Shown here: piece after piece, positions 46,888 to 55,870 of the stretch
How positions within the stretch are numbered: the first letter of the stretch is position 1
How the letters are laid out: each line of letters starts with the position of its first letter
NCBI RefSeq assembly: GCF_902830275.1
Contig: NZ_CADESW010000007.1
Span: 248,001-312,000 of the forward strand
DNA length: 64,000 nucleotides
Direction of reading: 5' to 3'
Source: Burkholderia stagnalis
GTDB taxonomy: Bacteria; Pseudomonadota; Gammaproteobacteria; Burkholderiales; Burkholderiaceae
The notes under the pieces: generated by a model
What the model saw: the letters and a program-made list of their open reading frames with translations, nothing else
Told to the model about the DNA's origin: nothing
The model's database searches: none
Translations under genes and position numbers: made by a program

Positions 46888-47358
46888 CTAGAGCGGCAGC
46901 TGCGTATCGAACTTGATCTCGCGCAGCACGACGCTCGTGCGCACCTGCGACACGGCCGGGATCTTGAAGATGCGTTCGTGCAGGAACACGTCGTAGGCCT
47001 TGATGTCGGGCGCGACGATCTTGAGGATGTAGTCGGCTTCGCCGGTCGTGCTGTAGCACTCGGTGACTTCGGGGCAGGTCGAGATCTCGCGCTCGAATTG
47101 CTCGACGCCGCCCTCGTTGTGGCGCGTCAGGTGCACGTGCGCGAGCGCGCAGACATGCAGGCCGAGCTTCTCCCGATCGAGCAGCGCCGTGTAGCGCTGG
47201 ATCACGCCCGACTGCTCCATGTCCTTGATGCGGCGCCAGCACGGCGTGCTGGACAGGCCGACCTGGTCGGAGATTTCCTGGACGGAACGGCGCGCGTCGA
47301 GCTGCAACAGGCGAAGGATTTTTTGCGAAAAGGAATCGAGCGTCACCTGCGCCTCCAT
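46888..47358 (-). CDS. Lrp/AsnC family transcriptional regulator
   Basis: A 156-residue regulator. The N-terminal winged HTH has KILRLLQLDARRSVQEISDQ and VGLSSTPCWRRIKDMEQSGV; the C-terminal RAM ligand domain has GEADYILKIVAPDIKAYDVF. It would bind an amino acid and act on amino-acid genes. It stands alone; its target cannot be told, though the Lrp type suits the nearby branched-chain amino acid binding protein. Confidence 0.93.
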   Translation of the reverse strand: MEAQVTLDSFSQKILRLLQLDARRSVQEISDQVGLSSTPCWRRIKDMEQSGVIQRYTALLDREKLGLHVCALAHVHLTRHNEGGVEQFEREISTCPEVTECYSTTGEADYILKIVAPDIKAYDVFLHERIFKIPAVSQVRTSVVLREIKFDTQLPL

Positions 47359-47437
47359 GCGGCAACTACAACACTCTGAATGTTAGAGGTGCGCGAAAGG
47401 AAAGGCAATCCGACACGGTGTCGCTGAGCGAGATTCG

Positions 47438-48091
47438 CTAATTTGCACGCGGGTCCGTAGGGTTTTGTGCTGTTGCGCCGTTGTCCGTGCCGTCAGCGGC
47501 GGCGCGCGCCGCGAGCGCGGCCTGCTGCACGCGCAGGTCGGCGAGCATGTTGCAGAACAGCGCGCCTTGCTCGATCGCGTCGTCGAGCGCGACGTGCGTG
47601 TGCGGATGGTCATCGAACCAGTGCTTCGGGAAGCGCGGCTTGATCGCCTTGCGGTACGGCAGGCCCGTCATCGCGAACGCGAGCGTCTTGATGTCGAGCG
47701 CCGACCACGAGAACGGGCAGCGGCCCGCGAAGCGCATCATGTACCAGAACATGAACGTGAAATCGAAGCCGGCCGGCATCGCGACGAACACCGGCTTGCC
47801 GGGCAGCGCCTCGACCCAGTCGACGTACGCGACGAGCGCCGCTTCCGGCGCCTGCAGGTCGGTGCGGCACGCGGCCCACGCTTCGGGCTGGGTCTTCCAC
47901 CAGGCGTCCTGCACCGGATGCGGCTGCGCGCCGGGCAGCGTCTCGAGGTTCGCGGAGAACGTCGCGATCAGCTGCTTGTCCTCGGTGTACGCGGCGGACG
48001 CGAAGCTCAGCATCGAGTGCGGGCCGGGAATCGGGCCGTCCGCCTCGACGTCGGTGCTGACGTAGATTTCCTGAATGGCCGTCTGGTTCAT
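47438..48091 (-). CDS. DEDDh-type 3'-5' exonuclease
   Basis: A 217-residue protein resembling the exonuclease fold of DnaQ/ExoX relatives. ExoI motif is in [12 protein letters not shown] (Asp and Glu), and ExoIII is [11 protein letters not shown] with His and Asp. The rest is less conserved, and the middle Asp is not certain ([14 protein letters not shown]). Overlaps the MBL gene by four bases, so they are co-transcribed. Substrate not known. Confidence 0.82.
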   Translation of the reverse strand: MNQTAIQEIYVSTDVEADGPIPGPHSMLSFASAAYTEDKQLIATFSANLETLPGAQPHPVQDAWWKTQPEAWAACRTDLQAPEAALVAYVDWVEALPGKPVFVAMPAGFDFTFMFWYMMRFAGRCPFSWSALDIKTLAFAMTGLPYRKAIKPRFPKHWFDDHPHTHVALDDAIEQGALFCNMLADLRVQQAALAARAAADGTDNGATAQNPTDPRAN

Positions 48092-48732
48092 CCGAACACC
48101 TTGTCGGACACGAACGGGTTCGTGCGGCGCTCGTCGCCGAACGTCGACACCGGGCCGTGGCCCGGCACGAACGTGACGTCGTCGCCGAGCGGCCAGAGTT
48201 TCTCCTTGATCGAGCGCACGAGATCGGCATGGTTGCCGCGCGGGAAGTCGGTGCGGCCGATCGAGCCGGCGAACAGCACGTCGCCGACGATCGCGAGCCG
48301 GTGCGCGCGGCTGAAGAACACGACATGGCCCGGCGTGTGGCCCGGGCAGTGATAGACCTCGAGCGCTTCGTCGCCGAACTGCACGGTATCGCCGTCGTTC
48401 AGCCAGCGATCCGGCTCGAATGCGTCGGCCGCCGGAAAGCCGAAGCGTTCGCTCTGCGTCGGCAGCTTCTCGATCCAGAAGCGCTCGTCTTCCTGCGGCC
48501 CTTCGATCGGCACGCCGTAGTGCGTCGCGAGCGCCTTCGCGCCCGCGCAGTGGTCGATGTGCCCGTGGGTGAGCAGCACCTTCTCGACCTGCACGTTCTG
48601 CCGCGCGACTTCCTGCTGGATCCGTTCGAGGTCGCCGCCCGGATCGACGACGGCGGCGCGGCCGGTGGCCTCGCAGACGAGCAGCGAACAGTTCTGCTGG
48701 AACGGCGTGACCGGGATGAGCGTGACTTTCAT
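48088..48732 (-). CDS. MBL-fold metallo-hydrolase, glyoxalase II-like
   Basis: A 214-residue metallo-beta-lactamase-fold enzyme. Zn ligands are in [43 protein letters not shown] and VPGHGPVST. It is of the YcbL/small GloB type, hydrolysing thioesters such as S-lactoylglutathione; specificity is inferred. Coupled to the exonuclease gene by ATGA overlap. Confidence 0.93.
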   Translation of the reverse strand: MKVTLIPVTPFQQNCSLLVCEATGRAAVVDPGGDLERIQQEVARQNVQVEKVLLTHGHIDHCAGAKALATHYGVPIEGPQEDERFWIEKLPTQSERFGFPAADAFEPDRWLNDGDTVQFGDEALEVYHCPGHTPGHVVFFSRAHRLAIVGDVLFAGSIGRTDFPRGNHADLVRSIKEKLWPLGDDVTFVPGHGPVSTFGDERRTNPFVSDKVFG

Positions 48733-49371
48733 GGAAGCACCGGCGGGCTAAAAGGTTCGATTGTACCGGGCGCGCAGGCCCCCTGTTCGGCGCGGTGCGC
48801 GCGGCGTCGCGACACGCGCGCGGCCGCGCCGATTGTTACGGGCATAGCGAGAATCAATGGCGCGCCGGGGCCCGTTTTCGGGCAGTGATTTTGATTTCTG
48901 TATAATGCCGCCCATCGCGCATGATTTTCATGCGCTCCGCTGATGTTCGAGCCCCACTGACAGGGGGCCATGAGCATCGTCAAAGCATCTGCCGCCGGGG
49001 AGTCCGGCGGCGAATCCAGCACCGAGCATTCTCCGGTGCTCACGTCTTGTCCGGCCGGGCGCTGCGCGCCCGCCGCGGCCCTGCTGCCGCGCCGCCGGAT
49101 GAGGCCTGTGCCGCCGTTCCTGTGCGCTGGCTGTACGCAGCGCGCGCGAACGTGGGAAGCCATGTTCGATGGCGGCATGTGGGGTCTGGTCAGGCTGCCG
49201 GGGACAGGTTGCGCCAGACGTGAAAGCTAATCAGGACGGTTGCGGCGAGTACGAAAGCCGCGTCCATGCAAGCCTGCCTGCTCGCATTCGAGCCGGGCGC
49301 GCATGCATTTGCCGTCCGGGCCGCGTATCAACGAAGTGAAGGAGCGGCCCGAACCAGAAGGCGACACGTCG
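48733..49371. other. Long region upstream of rlpA without a supported gene
   Basis: A 639-base gap. A perfect TATAAT (48901-48906) precedes a hairpin-rich stretch (48912-49220), reported as a candidate RNA below. The open frames here have no recognisable features and skewed residue use (Arg/Ala/Pro). Confidence 0.6.
48912..49220 (+). ncRNA. Candidate structured RNA or long leader of rlpA
   Basis: Starting just after TATAAT, the plus strand has successive perfect hairpins: GCGCATGA/TCATGCGC (48916-48934), GCCGCCGG/CCGGCGGC, AGCACCG/CGGTGCT, GGGCGC/GCGCCC and GTCTGG/CCAGAC (49184-49219). I could not match it to RNase P, tmRNA, SRP, 6S or a riboswitch class from memory. It may be an independent RNA or the rlpA leader. 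Confidence 0.35.
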
Positions 49372-49974
49372 ATGAATTTTCGATTTCCGAGCCGTTTCGG
49401 GACTGTGGCTGTATTTCTCGCGCTGACGGGTTGTGCCGTGCAACCCAGCCAGACGACGAGCGGCACGAACCAGAAGAATGGGGTCAGGACGACCGCCGCG
49501 AACGCGGACAACGACAAGCAACTGAATTTCGACTCGGCGCTGGCCTCCATGCCGGCCGCCGACAGCAAGGACGCGAAGAGCACGTCGCTCGCGGATGCGG
49601 CGCCGATCGACGGCGCCAACGTGTCCGATTTCCGCCAGACCGGCCGCGCGTCGTGGTACGGCCGCGGCTTCCACGGCCGCCGCACCGCGAACGGCGAGCG
49701 CTTCAACATGAACGCGTTCACCGCCGCGCACCGCACGCTGCCGCTCGCGTCGTACATCCGCGTGACGAACCCGACGAACGGCAAGTGGGTCGTCGTGAAG
49801 GTCAACGATCGCGGCCCGTACAAGCGTGGCCGGGTGCTCGACCTGTCGTATGCGGCCGCGAAGGTGATCGGCCTCGTGCATGCCGGCACCGGCCGCGTGA
49901 AGATCGAGGGGCTGTCGCCGCAGGAAGCGCGCGAGGCGCGCGACGAAATGCTCGCGTCGAACTCGACCCGGTAA
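49372..49974 (+). CDS. rlpA: Septal ring lytic transglycosylase RlpA-like lipoprotein
   Basis: A 200-residue lipoprotein: lipobox LTGC with Cys21, a Ser/Thr/Asn-rich linker of about 65 residues, then the double-psi beta-barrel RlpA domain (GRASWYGRGFHGRRTANGER; VVVKVNDRGPYKRGRVLDLS). It acts on denuded peptidoglycan at the outer membrane or septum. There is no C-terminal SPOR domain, unlike E. coli RlpA. ATG at 49372; terminator shared with convergent rsmI. Confidence 0.93.
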   Translation: MNFRFPSRFGTVAVFLALTGCAVQPSQTTSGTNQKNGVRTTAANADNDKQLNFDSALASMPAADSKDAKSTSLADAAPIDGANVSDFRQTGRASWYGRGFHGRRTANGERFNMNAFTAAHRTLPLASYIRVTNPTNGKWVVVKVNDRGPYKRGRVLDLSYAAAKVIGLVHAGTGRVKIEGLSPQEAREARDEMLASNSTR

Positions 49975-50005
49975 CGCGGCGGATTCCGCTTCCGTCAGCG
50001 AACCC

Positions 50006-50042
50006 AACGACAAAGGGCTGCCATCGGCAGCCCTTTGTCGTT
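50006..50042. terminator. Bidirectional terminator between rlpA and rsmI
   Basis: AACGACAAAGGGCTGCC and its complement form a perfect 17-bp stem around ATC, 31 bases after the rlpA stop and 18 before the rsmI stop. Confidence 0.9.
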
Positions 50043-50059
50043 GCAGCGGCGCCGGCCGT

Positions 50060-50938
50060 TCAACCGTCCTTCAACGCGAGCGCGCGCGCATACAGCGCGT
50101 TGCGCGGCGCGCCCGTCAGCGCGGCCGCGAGCTTTGCCGCACTCTTCACCGGTACCTCTTCCAGCAGCAGCCTGAGCAGCGCGTCGTGCGCGGTGTCGTC
50201 GGCCGCGCCCGCGTCGGCCGGCGCGCCCTCGACGACCAGCACGAACTCGCCGCGCTGCCGGTTCGCATCGCCCTCCAGCCACGTCAGCCCTTCGGCCAGG
50301 GTGCCCTGGAACAGCTGTTCGTGTAGCTTCGTCAGTTCGCGCGCGATCAGCAGCCGGCGCGCGGCGCCGAGCGTGTCCGCGAGCGCGGCGACCGTCTCGA
50401 CGATCCGGTGCGGCGCCTCGTAGAACACCAGCGCATAGGGGTGCGACGCGAGCGCCTGCAGCGCGCTCGCGCGCTGTTTCGCCTTCGGCGGCAGGAAGCC
50501 GGCGAACGTGAACGTGCCCGCCCAGTCTCCGGCGACGCTGAGTGCGGTCACGGCCGCGCTCGCGCCCGGCAGCGGCACCACCGCGAAGCCGGCCGCGCGC
50601 ACCGCGTCGACGAGCCGCGCGCCGGGGTCCGAGATGCCGGGCGTGCCGGCGTCCGATACATAGGCGACGCGTTCGCCGGCGCGCAGGTGTTCGATCACGC
50701 GCAGCGCCGCTTCGCGCTCGTTGTGCTCGTGCGCGGCGATGAGCGGCTTCGAGATGCCGTAGCGGGCGAGCAGCTGGCCGGTGTTGCGGGTGTCTTCGGC
50801 GGCGATGCGGTCGGCGAGGCCGAGCACGTGCAGCGCGCGCAACGTGATGTCGGCGGTGTTGCCGATCGGCGTCGCGACGACGTAGAGCGCGGCGCTCGGG
50901 TAGTGCTGCGTATGCGCAAGTTCGAGGAGGGCAGTCAT
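50060..50938 (-). CDS. rsmI: 16S rRNA (cytidine-1402-2'-O)-methyltransferase
   Basis: A 292-residue tetrapyrrole-methylase-fold enzyme. [52 protein letters not shown] and [14 protein letters not shown] are RsmI signatures. It methylates the ribose of C1402 in the decoding centre with SAM. Its ATG (complement of 50936-50938) overlaps the start codon of divergent yraN. Confidence 0.96.
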   Translation of the reverse strand: MTALLELAHTQHYPSAALYVVATPIGNTADITLRALHVLGLADRIAAEDTRNTGQLLARYGISKPLIAAHEHNEREAALRVIEHLRAGERVAYVSDAGTPGISDPGARLVDAVRAAGFAVVPLPGASAAVTALSVAGDWAGTFTFAGFLPPKAKQRASALQALASHPYALVFYEAPHRIVETVAALADTLGAARRLLIARELTKLHEQLFQGTLAEGLTWLEGDANRQRGEFVLVVEGAPADAGAADDTAHDALLRLLLEEVPVKSAAKLAAALTGAPRNALYARALALKDG

Positions 50939-51437
50939 GGCGGGCAATGCGCGCGGGCGTGGCGCAGGCGGAACAAGGTCGGCATTGTGCCACGGGGCGC
51001 CGGCCGGATCGGACGGCGATCGCCGCGGGCCGTCGCGCGCGAGCGGGCAGGCGGCCGTGCGCACCGACAACTTTTCCGGCACGGCGCGATCCAAGTCGGT
51101 CGGCGCGGCGTTCGAGACGCGCGCGCGGCAGTTCCTCGAGCGCCGCCGGCTCGCATTCGTCGCGGCGAACGTGACGATGCGCGGCGGCGAGCTCGATCTC
51201 GTGATGCGCGAGCCGGACGGCACGCTGGTGTTCGTCGAGGTGCGCGCGCGGCGCAGCGCCCGGCACGGCGGCGCGGCGGCGAGCATCGGCTGGCGCAAGC
51301 GCATGCGGCTCGTCAAGGCGGCGCAGGGCTTCTGGGTGCGGCACGGGGCCGGCGCGCCGTGCCGCTTCGACGTGGTCGCGTTCGAGGCCGGGCAACTCGT
51401 ATGGCTGCGCGACGCGTTTCGTGCCGACGAGGTCTAG
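50937..51437 (+). CDS. yraN: UPF0102 family protein YraN (predicted nuclease fold)
   Basis: A 166-residue protein if the ATG at 50937 is used. The conserved core runs from [20 protein letters not shown] with the PD-(D/E)xK-like [20 protein letters not shown]. The first 40 residues are low-complexity Gly/Ala/Arg; a GTG at 51057 would give 126 residues, nearer the family length (about 115-140), and is a serious alternative. Gene order rsmI-yraN-diaA-BON is conserved with E. coli yraL-N-O-P. Confidence 0.9.
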   Translation: MAGNARGRGAGGTRSALCHGAPAGSDGDRRGPSRASGQAAVRTDNFSGTARSKSVGAAFETRARQFLERRRLAFVAANVTMRGGELDLVMREPDGTLVFVEVRARRSARHGGAAASIGWRKRMRLVKAAQGFWVRHGAGAPCRFDVVAFEAGQLVWLRDAFRADEV

Positions 51438-51564
51438 CCGAGAGCTGTGACGAGATGTAAAGAGTTCTCGCCGTGCGCCCGGATGAGGCCCCGGAGTACG
51501 GTAAACTCGCCGCACTCATGATGTCGCGCGCGGCCCGCCGCGCGCAGCACCGGATCAGGAATCG

Positions 51565-52149
51565 ATGTCAGTCGAACGTATTCAGCAACATTTCCGCGAC
51601 AGCGCCGCGCTACAGCACGAAGCCGGCGACGCGCTGTCGCTGCCGATCGCGGCCGCGGTCGATGCGATGTTCGCCGCGCTGGCGAACGGCAACAAGATCG
51701 TCGCGTGCGGCGACGGCCCGTCGGCCGCCGCCGCCCACTACCTCGCCGTGTCGCTCGTCGGCGGCTTCGAGCGCGAGCGGCCGGGCCTGCCCGCGCTCGC
51801 GCTCGCCACCGATGCGTCGCAGGGCGGCATGACCGGCGCGATGGTGCCGGACCAGCTGTTCGCGCAGCAGGTGCGCGTGCTCGGGCAGACCGGCGACATC
51901 CTGCTGGTGCTCGACCCGAGCGGCGCGTCGCCGCGCGTGCTGGCCGCCGTCGAGGCCGCGCACGAGCGCGAAATGACGGTGGTCGCGCTGACGGGCGGCG
52001 GCGGCCACGCGCTGGCGGCCGCGCTGTCCGACACCGACATCCCGATCAGCGTGCCCGCCGAGCGCGCGGCGCGCATTCAAGAAGTCCATCTGCTGACCAT
52101 CCACTGCCTGTGCGACGGCATCGACGCGATGCTGCTGGGTGAGGATTGA
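51565..52149 (+). CDS. diaA: SIS-domain protein, DiaA/GmhA-like
   Basis: A 194-residue single SIS domain: CGDGPSAAAAHYLAVSLVGG, then TDIPISVPAERAARIQEVHL. Order within the rsmI-yraN-SIS-BON cluster favours DiaA, the DnaA-binding initiation stimulator of E. coli, over the heptose isomerase GmhA, whose pathway genes are absent here. Typical length 190-196. BON gene follows 17 bases later. Confidence 0.85.
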   Translation: MSVERIQQHFRDSAALQHEAGDALSLPIAAAVDAMFAALANGNKIVACGDGPSAAAAHYLAVSLVGGFERERPGLPALALATDASQGGMTGAMVPDQLFAQQVRVLGQTGDILLVLDPSGASPRVLAAVEAAHEREMTVVALTGGGGHALAAALSDTDIPISVPAERAARIQEVHLLTIHCLCDGIDAMLLGED

Positions 52150-52166
52150 ACGAAGGAGAGCCGTCG

Positions 52167-52958
52167 ATGAAGAAAAGCCGCGTCAAACAGACGCTCGTCA
52201 GAACCACGCTGCTCGCCGCGCTGACGGCGGGGCTCGCGGTGTCGCTGCAGGGCTGCGTGCTCGGCGTGGTCGGCGCAGCGGCCGGCGGCAGCGCGCTGAT
52301 CGCCACCGATCGGCGCACGCTCGGCGCGCAGACGGAGGATCGCGAGATCCAGCTCAAGGCGACGTCGCAGATCAACAGCGGCCTGCCGGACCAGGCGCAC
52401 GTGAACGTGACCGTCTTCAACCGCCGCGTGCTGCTGACGGGTGAAGTGCCGAACGACGCGTCGAAGCAGCGCGCCGAGGAAATCGTGCGCGCGATCAACA
52501 ACGTGAACGGCATCGTCAACGAGCTCGCGATCGGCCCGGCCAGCTCGCTGTCGGATCGCGCGAACGACTCGTATCTCGAAGGGCGCGTGAAGACCGCGCT
52601 GATCGGCGAGAAGGGCATCTCCGCGAACCATTACAAGGTTGTCGGCGAGCGCGGCAACCTGTACCTGATGGGCCTCGTGACGGTCGACGAAGGCAACCGC
52701 GGCGCGGAAGTCGCGAGCCAGGTGCCGGGCGTCGAGAAGGTCGTGAAGGTGTTCCAGTACATCAAGCCGGCGGACGCGCAGGCGCTGCAGCCCGCGCCCG
52801 CGAGCGGCGCCGCCGCGGCGTCGGCCGCGCCGGCGGACGGCACGACGGTCGGCGCGGTGCCCGACACGGCGGTGACGTCCACGCCGCTGCAGCCGCCCGC
52901 GCCGATCTCGAATTCGACCAACGTGCACCCGGGCAATCCGAAGGCGGTGCCGCAATGA
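52167..52958 (+). CDS. BON-domain outer-membrane lipoprotein (DolP-like)
   Basis: A 263-residue lipoprotein: lipobox LQGC with Cys30, then two BON domains (about 50-125 and 130-200; VNVTVFNRRVLLTGEVPNDA and KVVGERGNLYLMGLVTVDEG). The C-terminal 65 residues are an Ala/Pro/Thr-rich tail absent from E. coli DolP. DolP maintains outer-membrane integrity at division sites. ATG at 52167 with AAGGAGAG; overlap with the cytochrome gene is four bases. Confidence 0.88.
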   Translation: MKKSRVKQTLVRTTLLAALTAGLAVSLQGCVLGVVGAAAGGSALIATDRRTLGAQTEDREIQLKATSQINSGLPDQAHVNVTVFNRRVLLTGEVPNDASKQRAEEIVRAINNVNGIVNELAIGPASSLSDRANDSYLEGRVKTALIGEKGISANHYKVVGERGNLYLMGLVTVDEGNRGAEVASQVPGVEKVVKVFQYIKPADAQALQPAPASGAAAASAAPADGTTVGAVPDTAVTSTPLQPPAPISNSTNVHPGNPKAVPQ

Positions 52959-53299
52959 AGGTGATGCGGTGGATGCAACGCGCGGCGGCGGCGGTGCTGC
53001 TGGCCGGCACGTTCGGCGCGGTCGCGCACGCGGACGTCGGCGACGGGCTCAAGGTCGCGCGCAGCAATGCGTGCATGGGCTGCCACGCGGTCGACCGCAA
53101 GCTGGTCGGCCCGTCGTTCAAGGACATCGCCGCGCGCTACAAGGCAGACCCGCAGGCCGTCGCGAAGCTGTCGAAAAAGGTGAAGGAGGGCGGCTCCGGC
53201 GTGTGGGGCGCGATCCCGATGCCCGCGCATCCGCGGATGAGCGATGCGGACGCCCGATCGGTGGTGGAATGGGTGTTGGCGGGCGCGCCGTCGAAGTAA
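52955..53299 (+). CDS. Class I cytochrome c
   Basis: A 114-residue secreted c-type cytochrome. A signal peptide (AAAAVLLAGTFGAVAHA) is cut before DVGDGL; the haem site is CMGCH, and the axial Met is in PMPAHPRMSD. The DVGDGLKVARSNACMGCHAV pattern is that of cytochrome c-551/c-552 electron carriers. Start overlaps the BON gene stop, so they are co-transcribed. Confidence 0.93.
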   Translation: MKVMRWMQRAAAAVLLAGTFGAVAHADVGDGLKVARSNACMGCHAVDRKLVGPSFKDIAARYKADPQAVAKLSKKVKEGGSGVWGAIPMPAHPRMSDADARSVVEWVLAGAPSK

Positions 53300-53350
53300 T
53301 TCGACACTATTGCCAAGCGTTCGAAAGCGTGTGTATGATGGTTGACTGTT

Positions 53351-53426
<76 letters not shown>

Positions 53427-53468
53427 ACGAATTCGAAAAGGCTTGGCCGAATAAGACAGAAGCGATGT

Positions 53469-53485
53469 TTTGCACCGGGTGCAAA
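53469..53485. promoter_or_regulatory. Perfect TTTGCACC dyad
   Basis: TTTGCACCGGGTGCAAA is a perfect 8-bp dyad with one central base, between the tRNA and the oxidase cluster. A related TTGCA-CGA-TGCAA lies at 54564-54576. Confidence 0.4.
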
Positions 53486-53526
53486 GTTATGCTTCTACTT
53501 ACAAAGCACAGCCTGATGCTTCGCAA

Positions 53527-53553
53527 ACAAAGCCGGCCTCGAGTCGGCTTTGT
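53527..53553 (+). terminator. Candidate terminator after tRNA-Ala
   Basis: ACAAAGCCG pairs with CGGCTTTGT around a nine-base loop; weak T content afterwards. It would end the tRNA transcript about 100 bases downstream. Confidence 0.5.
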
Positions 53554-53889
53554 CGTATCTGCGCGACTTGCACTGATTCCCACAGCCCCCACAAGCCCCC
53601 ACAGTCCTCGGACTGACGCGCCGTCTCGTTGTCAAACCGAGACGCGTTGCGCCGGGTCGTTACCGAGCGAAACGCCCCCACAGCCCTCCCAGCCATCACA
53701 CGCGGCCTTTCGTGGCCGATGCCGACCTTCGAGCAAAAACGCCATTGCGCCATGCAAAGCGCAGGGTTTTTGTTCCTTGCGTTGGCACTCATATCTGCCA
53801 TGCTGAATCGGACAAGGGAACGCACTTTCGACGCGAGTGGTGCTTTCGGTCCCCGAGTGCCGAACTTGAATCGCCAGCAAGGAGGTCGT

Positions 53890-54405
53890 ATGGAACTGCA
53901 CATTCAATCGCACCATTGGGAGCGGCGCATGCCCGACTGGCTTGCCGCCGCCGTGGCGGGTCTTGCGGGTGGCGCCTTGGTGATCGTGCTGGAATTCTTC
54001 TGGTCGACCATGGTGCTGTATGAAAGCCCGTGGCAGCCGACCCACAAGATCGCGGCGATGGTGTTGGGCCAGAGTGCGCTCGAACAGATGTCGCAATTCA
54101 GCTTCGGCATCGTGGGGACGGCGCTGATCCTGCACTACGTGCTCGGCGCCATCATGGGGATGATTCTCGCAGCCATCATCGCGCCGTTCCGCTTCGATTC
54201 GAGCGTGGGCATGGAGGTCGTCGTCGGGGTGGCCTTCGGGATCGTCGCGTATGTGTGGAACTTCTATGTCATGACGGCCGTATTCCCCTGGTTCGTCTCG
54301 GAACGGGGATCCGGCCCCTTGCTGGCAAACCTGCTGTTCGGCGTGGTCACCGCCATCGTCTACGGCGCGCTGGAACGGCGGCGCAAGCAGGACGCGAGGC
54401 CCTGA
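53890..54405 (+). CDS. Small polytopic membrane protein of the oxidase cluster
   Basis: A 171-residue membrane protein with four helices (LAAAVAGLAGGALVIVLEFF; FGIVGTALILHYVLGAIMGM; VVVGVAFGIVAYVWNFYVMT; LLFGVVTAIVYGAL). I do not recognise a named family. AAGGAGG lies four bases before the ATG at 53890. It is followed after 306 bases by coxB. Upstream extension of the frame (to 53629) has no homology-like features. Confidence 0.75.
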   Translation: MELHIQSHHWERRMPDWLAAAVAGLAGGALVIVLEFFWSTMVLYESPWQPTHKIAAMVLGQSALEQMSQFSFGIVGTALILHYVLGAIMGMILAAIIAPFRFDSSVGMEVVVGVAFGIVAYVWNFYVMTAVFPWFVSERGSGPLLANLLFGVVTAIVYGALERRRKQDARP

Positions 54406-54711
54406 CGCACCGTTTTTTCCCGACGCGCCGTAACCCCTTGCGCGATCGGGAAATGGCCGCCTCGGCAACCCATGCCGGAGGCGGTCGTCTTGCATTGCAT
54501 CGCAGCAGGCGACGCCTTCATTCACGCGCCTCCGTTCATCGAGCGCTCCGCCCCTGCGCTGCCTTGCACGATGCAAAGGAGAGGACTACCTTTGCTCTAG
54601 AGCCGCTTACAACATGCAGCGAAGCGGTCCAGGCCAGACGTGCCGGCGCAGGCAGTACGGCAAGAGCGTGCTGCCGGCGGCTCCAGCGAGTGACGCGCAG
54701 CGAGGTAGGCT
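54406..54711. other. Intergenic region upstream of coxB
   Basis: No gene is supported. It holds a near-perfect hairpin (CCGCCTCGGCA against TGCCGGAGGCGG, from about 54470), the TTGCA-CGA-TGCAA dyad (54564-54576), followed by AAGGAGAGGAC, and a GC-rich leader. Confidence 0.5.
54564..54576. promoter_or_regulatory. TTGCA-N3-TGCAA dyad before coxB
   Basis: A 5-bp perfect dyad with three-base centre, sharing the TTGCA/TGCAA arms with the dyad at 53469. Candidate operator. Confidence 0.35.
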
Positions 54712-55857
54712 ATGGCGCTTGCGATTGCCCTGATCCTGATCATCGTATTGGCGGTGGGGTTTCACTTTGCCAGTCCGTGGTGGATCACGCCGATTGCGTC
54801 GAACTGGGTGCGCATGGACGACATGCTGACGATCACGCTCGTGATCACCGGCGCGCTCTTCATCGCGATCAACCTGTTCATCGTGATCGCACTGCTGCGC
54901 TACCGCCACCGCGGCGGGCATCGCGCGGCCTACGAGCCGCACAACAGGCGGCTGGAATGGTGGCTGATCGGCCTGACCTCGGTCGGCGTGGCGGCATTGC
55001 TGGCGCCGGGCCTGTTCGTCTACGCGGACTACGTGCGGCCGCCGCACAACGTGCTGCAGATGGAGGTGCTCGGCCAGCAGTGGCAATGGCGCTTCCGCTT
55101 TGCCGGCCCCGGCGGCAAGCTGGGCACGACGGACGTGCGCTACGTCAGCAACGACAACCCGTTCGGCCTGAACCCCGGCGACCCCAACGGCCGCGACAAC
55201 TACCTGATCGAGACGCCCGAGGTGCACCTGCCGCTGAACCGGCCGATCCAGGTGCTCACCCGCTCGCGCGACGTGCTGCACGACTTCTACGTGCCGCCGT
55301 TCCGCGCGCGCATGAACATGGTGCCCGGCATGGTGACCACCTTCTGGTTCACGCCGACCAAGGCAGGGCGCTACGACATCCTGTGCGCGCAGCTCTGCGG
55401 CATCGGGCACTCCAACATGCGCGGTGTGGTCGTGGTGGAAGACGAAGCGGCGTTCTCGCGCTGGCTGGCGCAGCAGAACACGTTCGCGCAGCGCCAGCAG
55501 GCGAAGGTGCAGGCCGCAGCCGCCGCCACCGGCGGCAGCGCGCAGGCGCTGGCCGACCAGGGCAAGGCGCTCGCGGAGGCCAAGGGCTGCATCGCCTGCC
55601 ATACCGTGGACGGCAGCCCGCGCGTGGGCCCCACCTGGAAGGGGCTGTACGGCAAGACCGAAACGATGGCCGACGGCAGCACCGCCAAGGTCGACGAAGC
55701 CTATCTGCGCGCGTTCATCCGCGACCCGGCGGCCCGCGTCGTGAAGGGCTTCGCACCGATCATGCCGCACTTCGACCTGAGCGAGCAGGAACTCGCCGCG
55801 CTGGTGGCCTACATCAAGGCGCAAGGCAGCCCGGCCGCCGGCAGCGCAGCCAACTAG
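54712..55857 (+). CDS. coxB: Cytochrome c oxidase subunit II fused to cytochrome c (caa3 type)
   Basis: A 381-residue protein. Two N-terminal helices (ALILIIVLAVGFHFA; ITGALFIAINLFIVIALLRY) are followed by the CuA cupredoxin domain with LHDFYVPPFRARMN and ILCAQLCGIGHSNM, giving the Cys/Cys/His/Met CuA ligands. A C-terminal cytochrome c domain (about 280-375) has CIACH and an axial Met in PIMPHF. The fusion defines a caa3-type oxidase that can take electrons directly from a c-type cytochrome. coxA follows after 13 bases. Confidence 0.95.
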   Translation: MALAIALILIIVLAVGFHFASPWWITPIASNWVRMDDMLTITLVITGALFIAINLFIVIALLRYRHRGGHRAAYEPHNRRLEWWLIGLTSVGVAALLAPGLFVYADYVRPPHNVLQMEVLGQQWQWRFRFAGPGGKLGTTDVRYVSNDNPFGLNPGDPNGRDNYLIETPEVHLPLNRPIQVLTRSRDVLHDFYVPPFRARMNMVPGMVTTFWFTPTKAGRYDILCAQLCGIGHSNMRGVVVVEDEAAFSRWLAQQNTFAQRQQAKVQAAAAATGGSAQALADQGKALAEAKGCIACHTVDGSPRVGPTWKGLYGKTETMADGSTAKVDEAYLRAFIRDPAARVVKGFAPIMPHFDLSEQELAALVAYIKAQGSPAAGSAAN

Positions 55858-55870
55858 CGGAGCACACGCA

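Noticed and set aside
48912-49220. RNase P RNA or 6S RNA
   Set aside because: The RNase P GAGGAAAGTCC core is absent, and though a GATGTTCG resembling 6S occurs, the 6S closing stem could not be found. Left as unassigned RNA.
48970-49230. Open frame of 86 codons upstream of rlpA
   Set aside because: No conserved features, lies in the hairpin-rich region and has no ribosome site of note.
53427-53889. Genomic island inserted at tRNA-Ala
   Set aside because: No integrase and no second copy of the tRNA 3' end was found in the window; the oxidase cluster has ordinary codon use.
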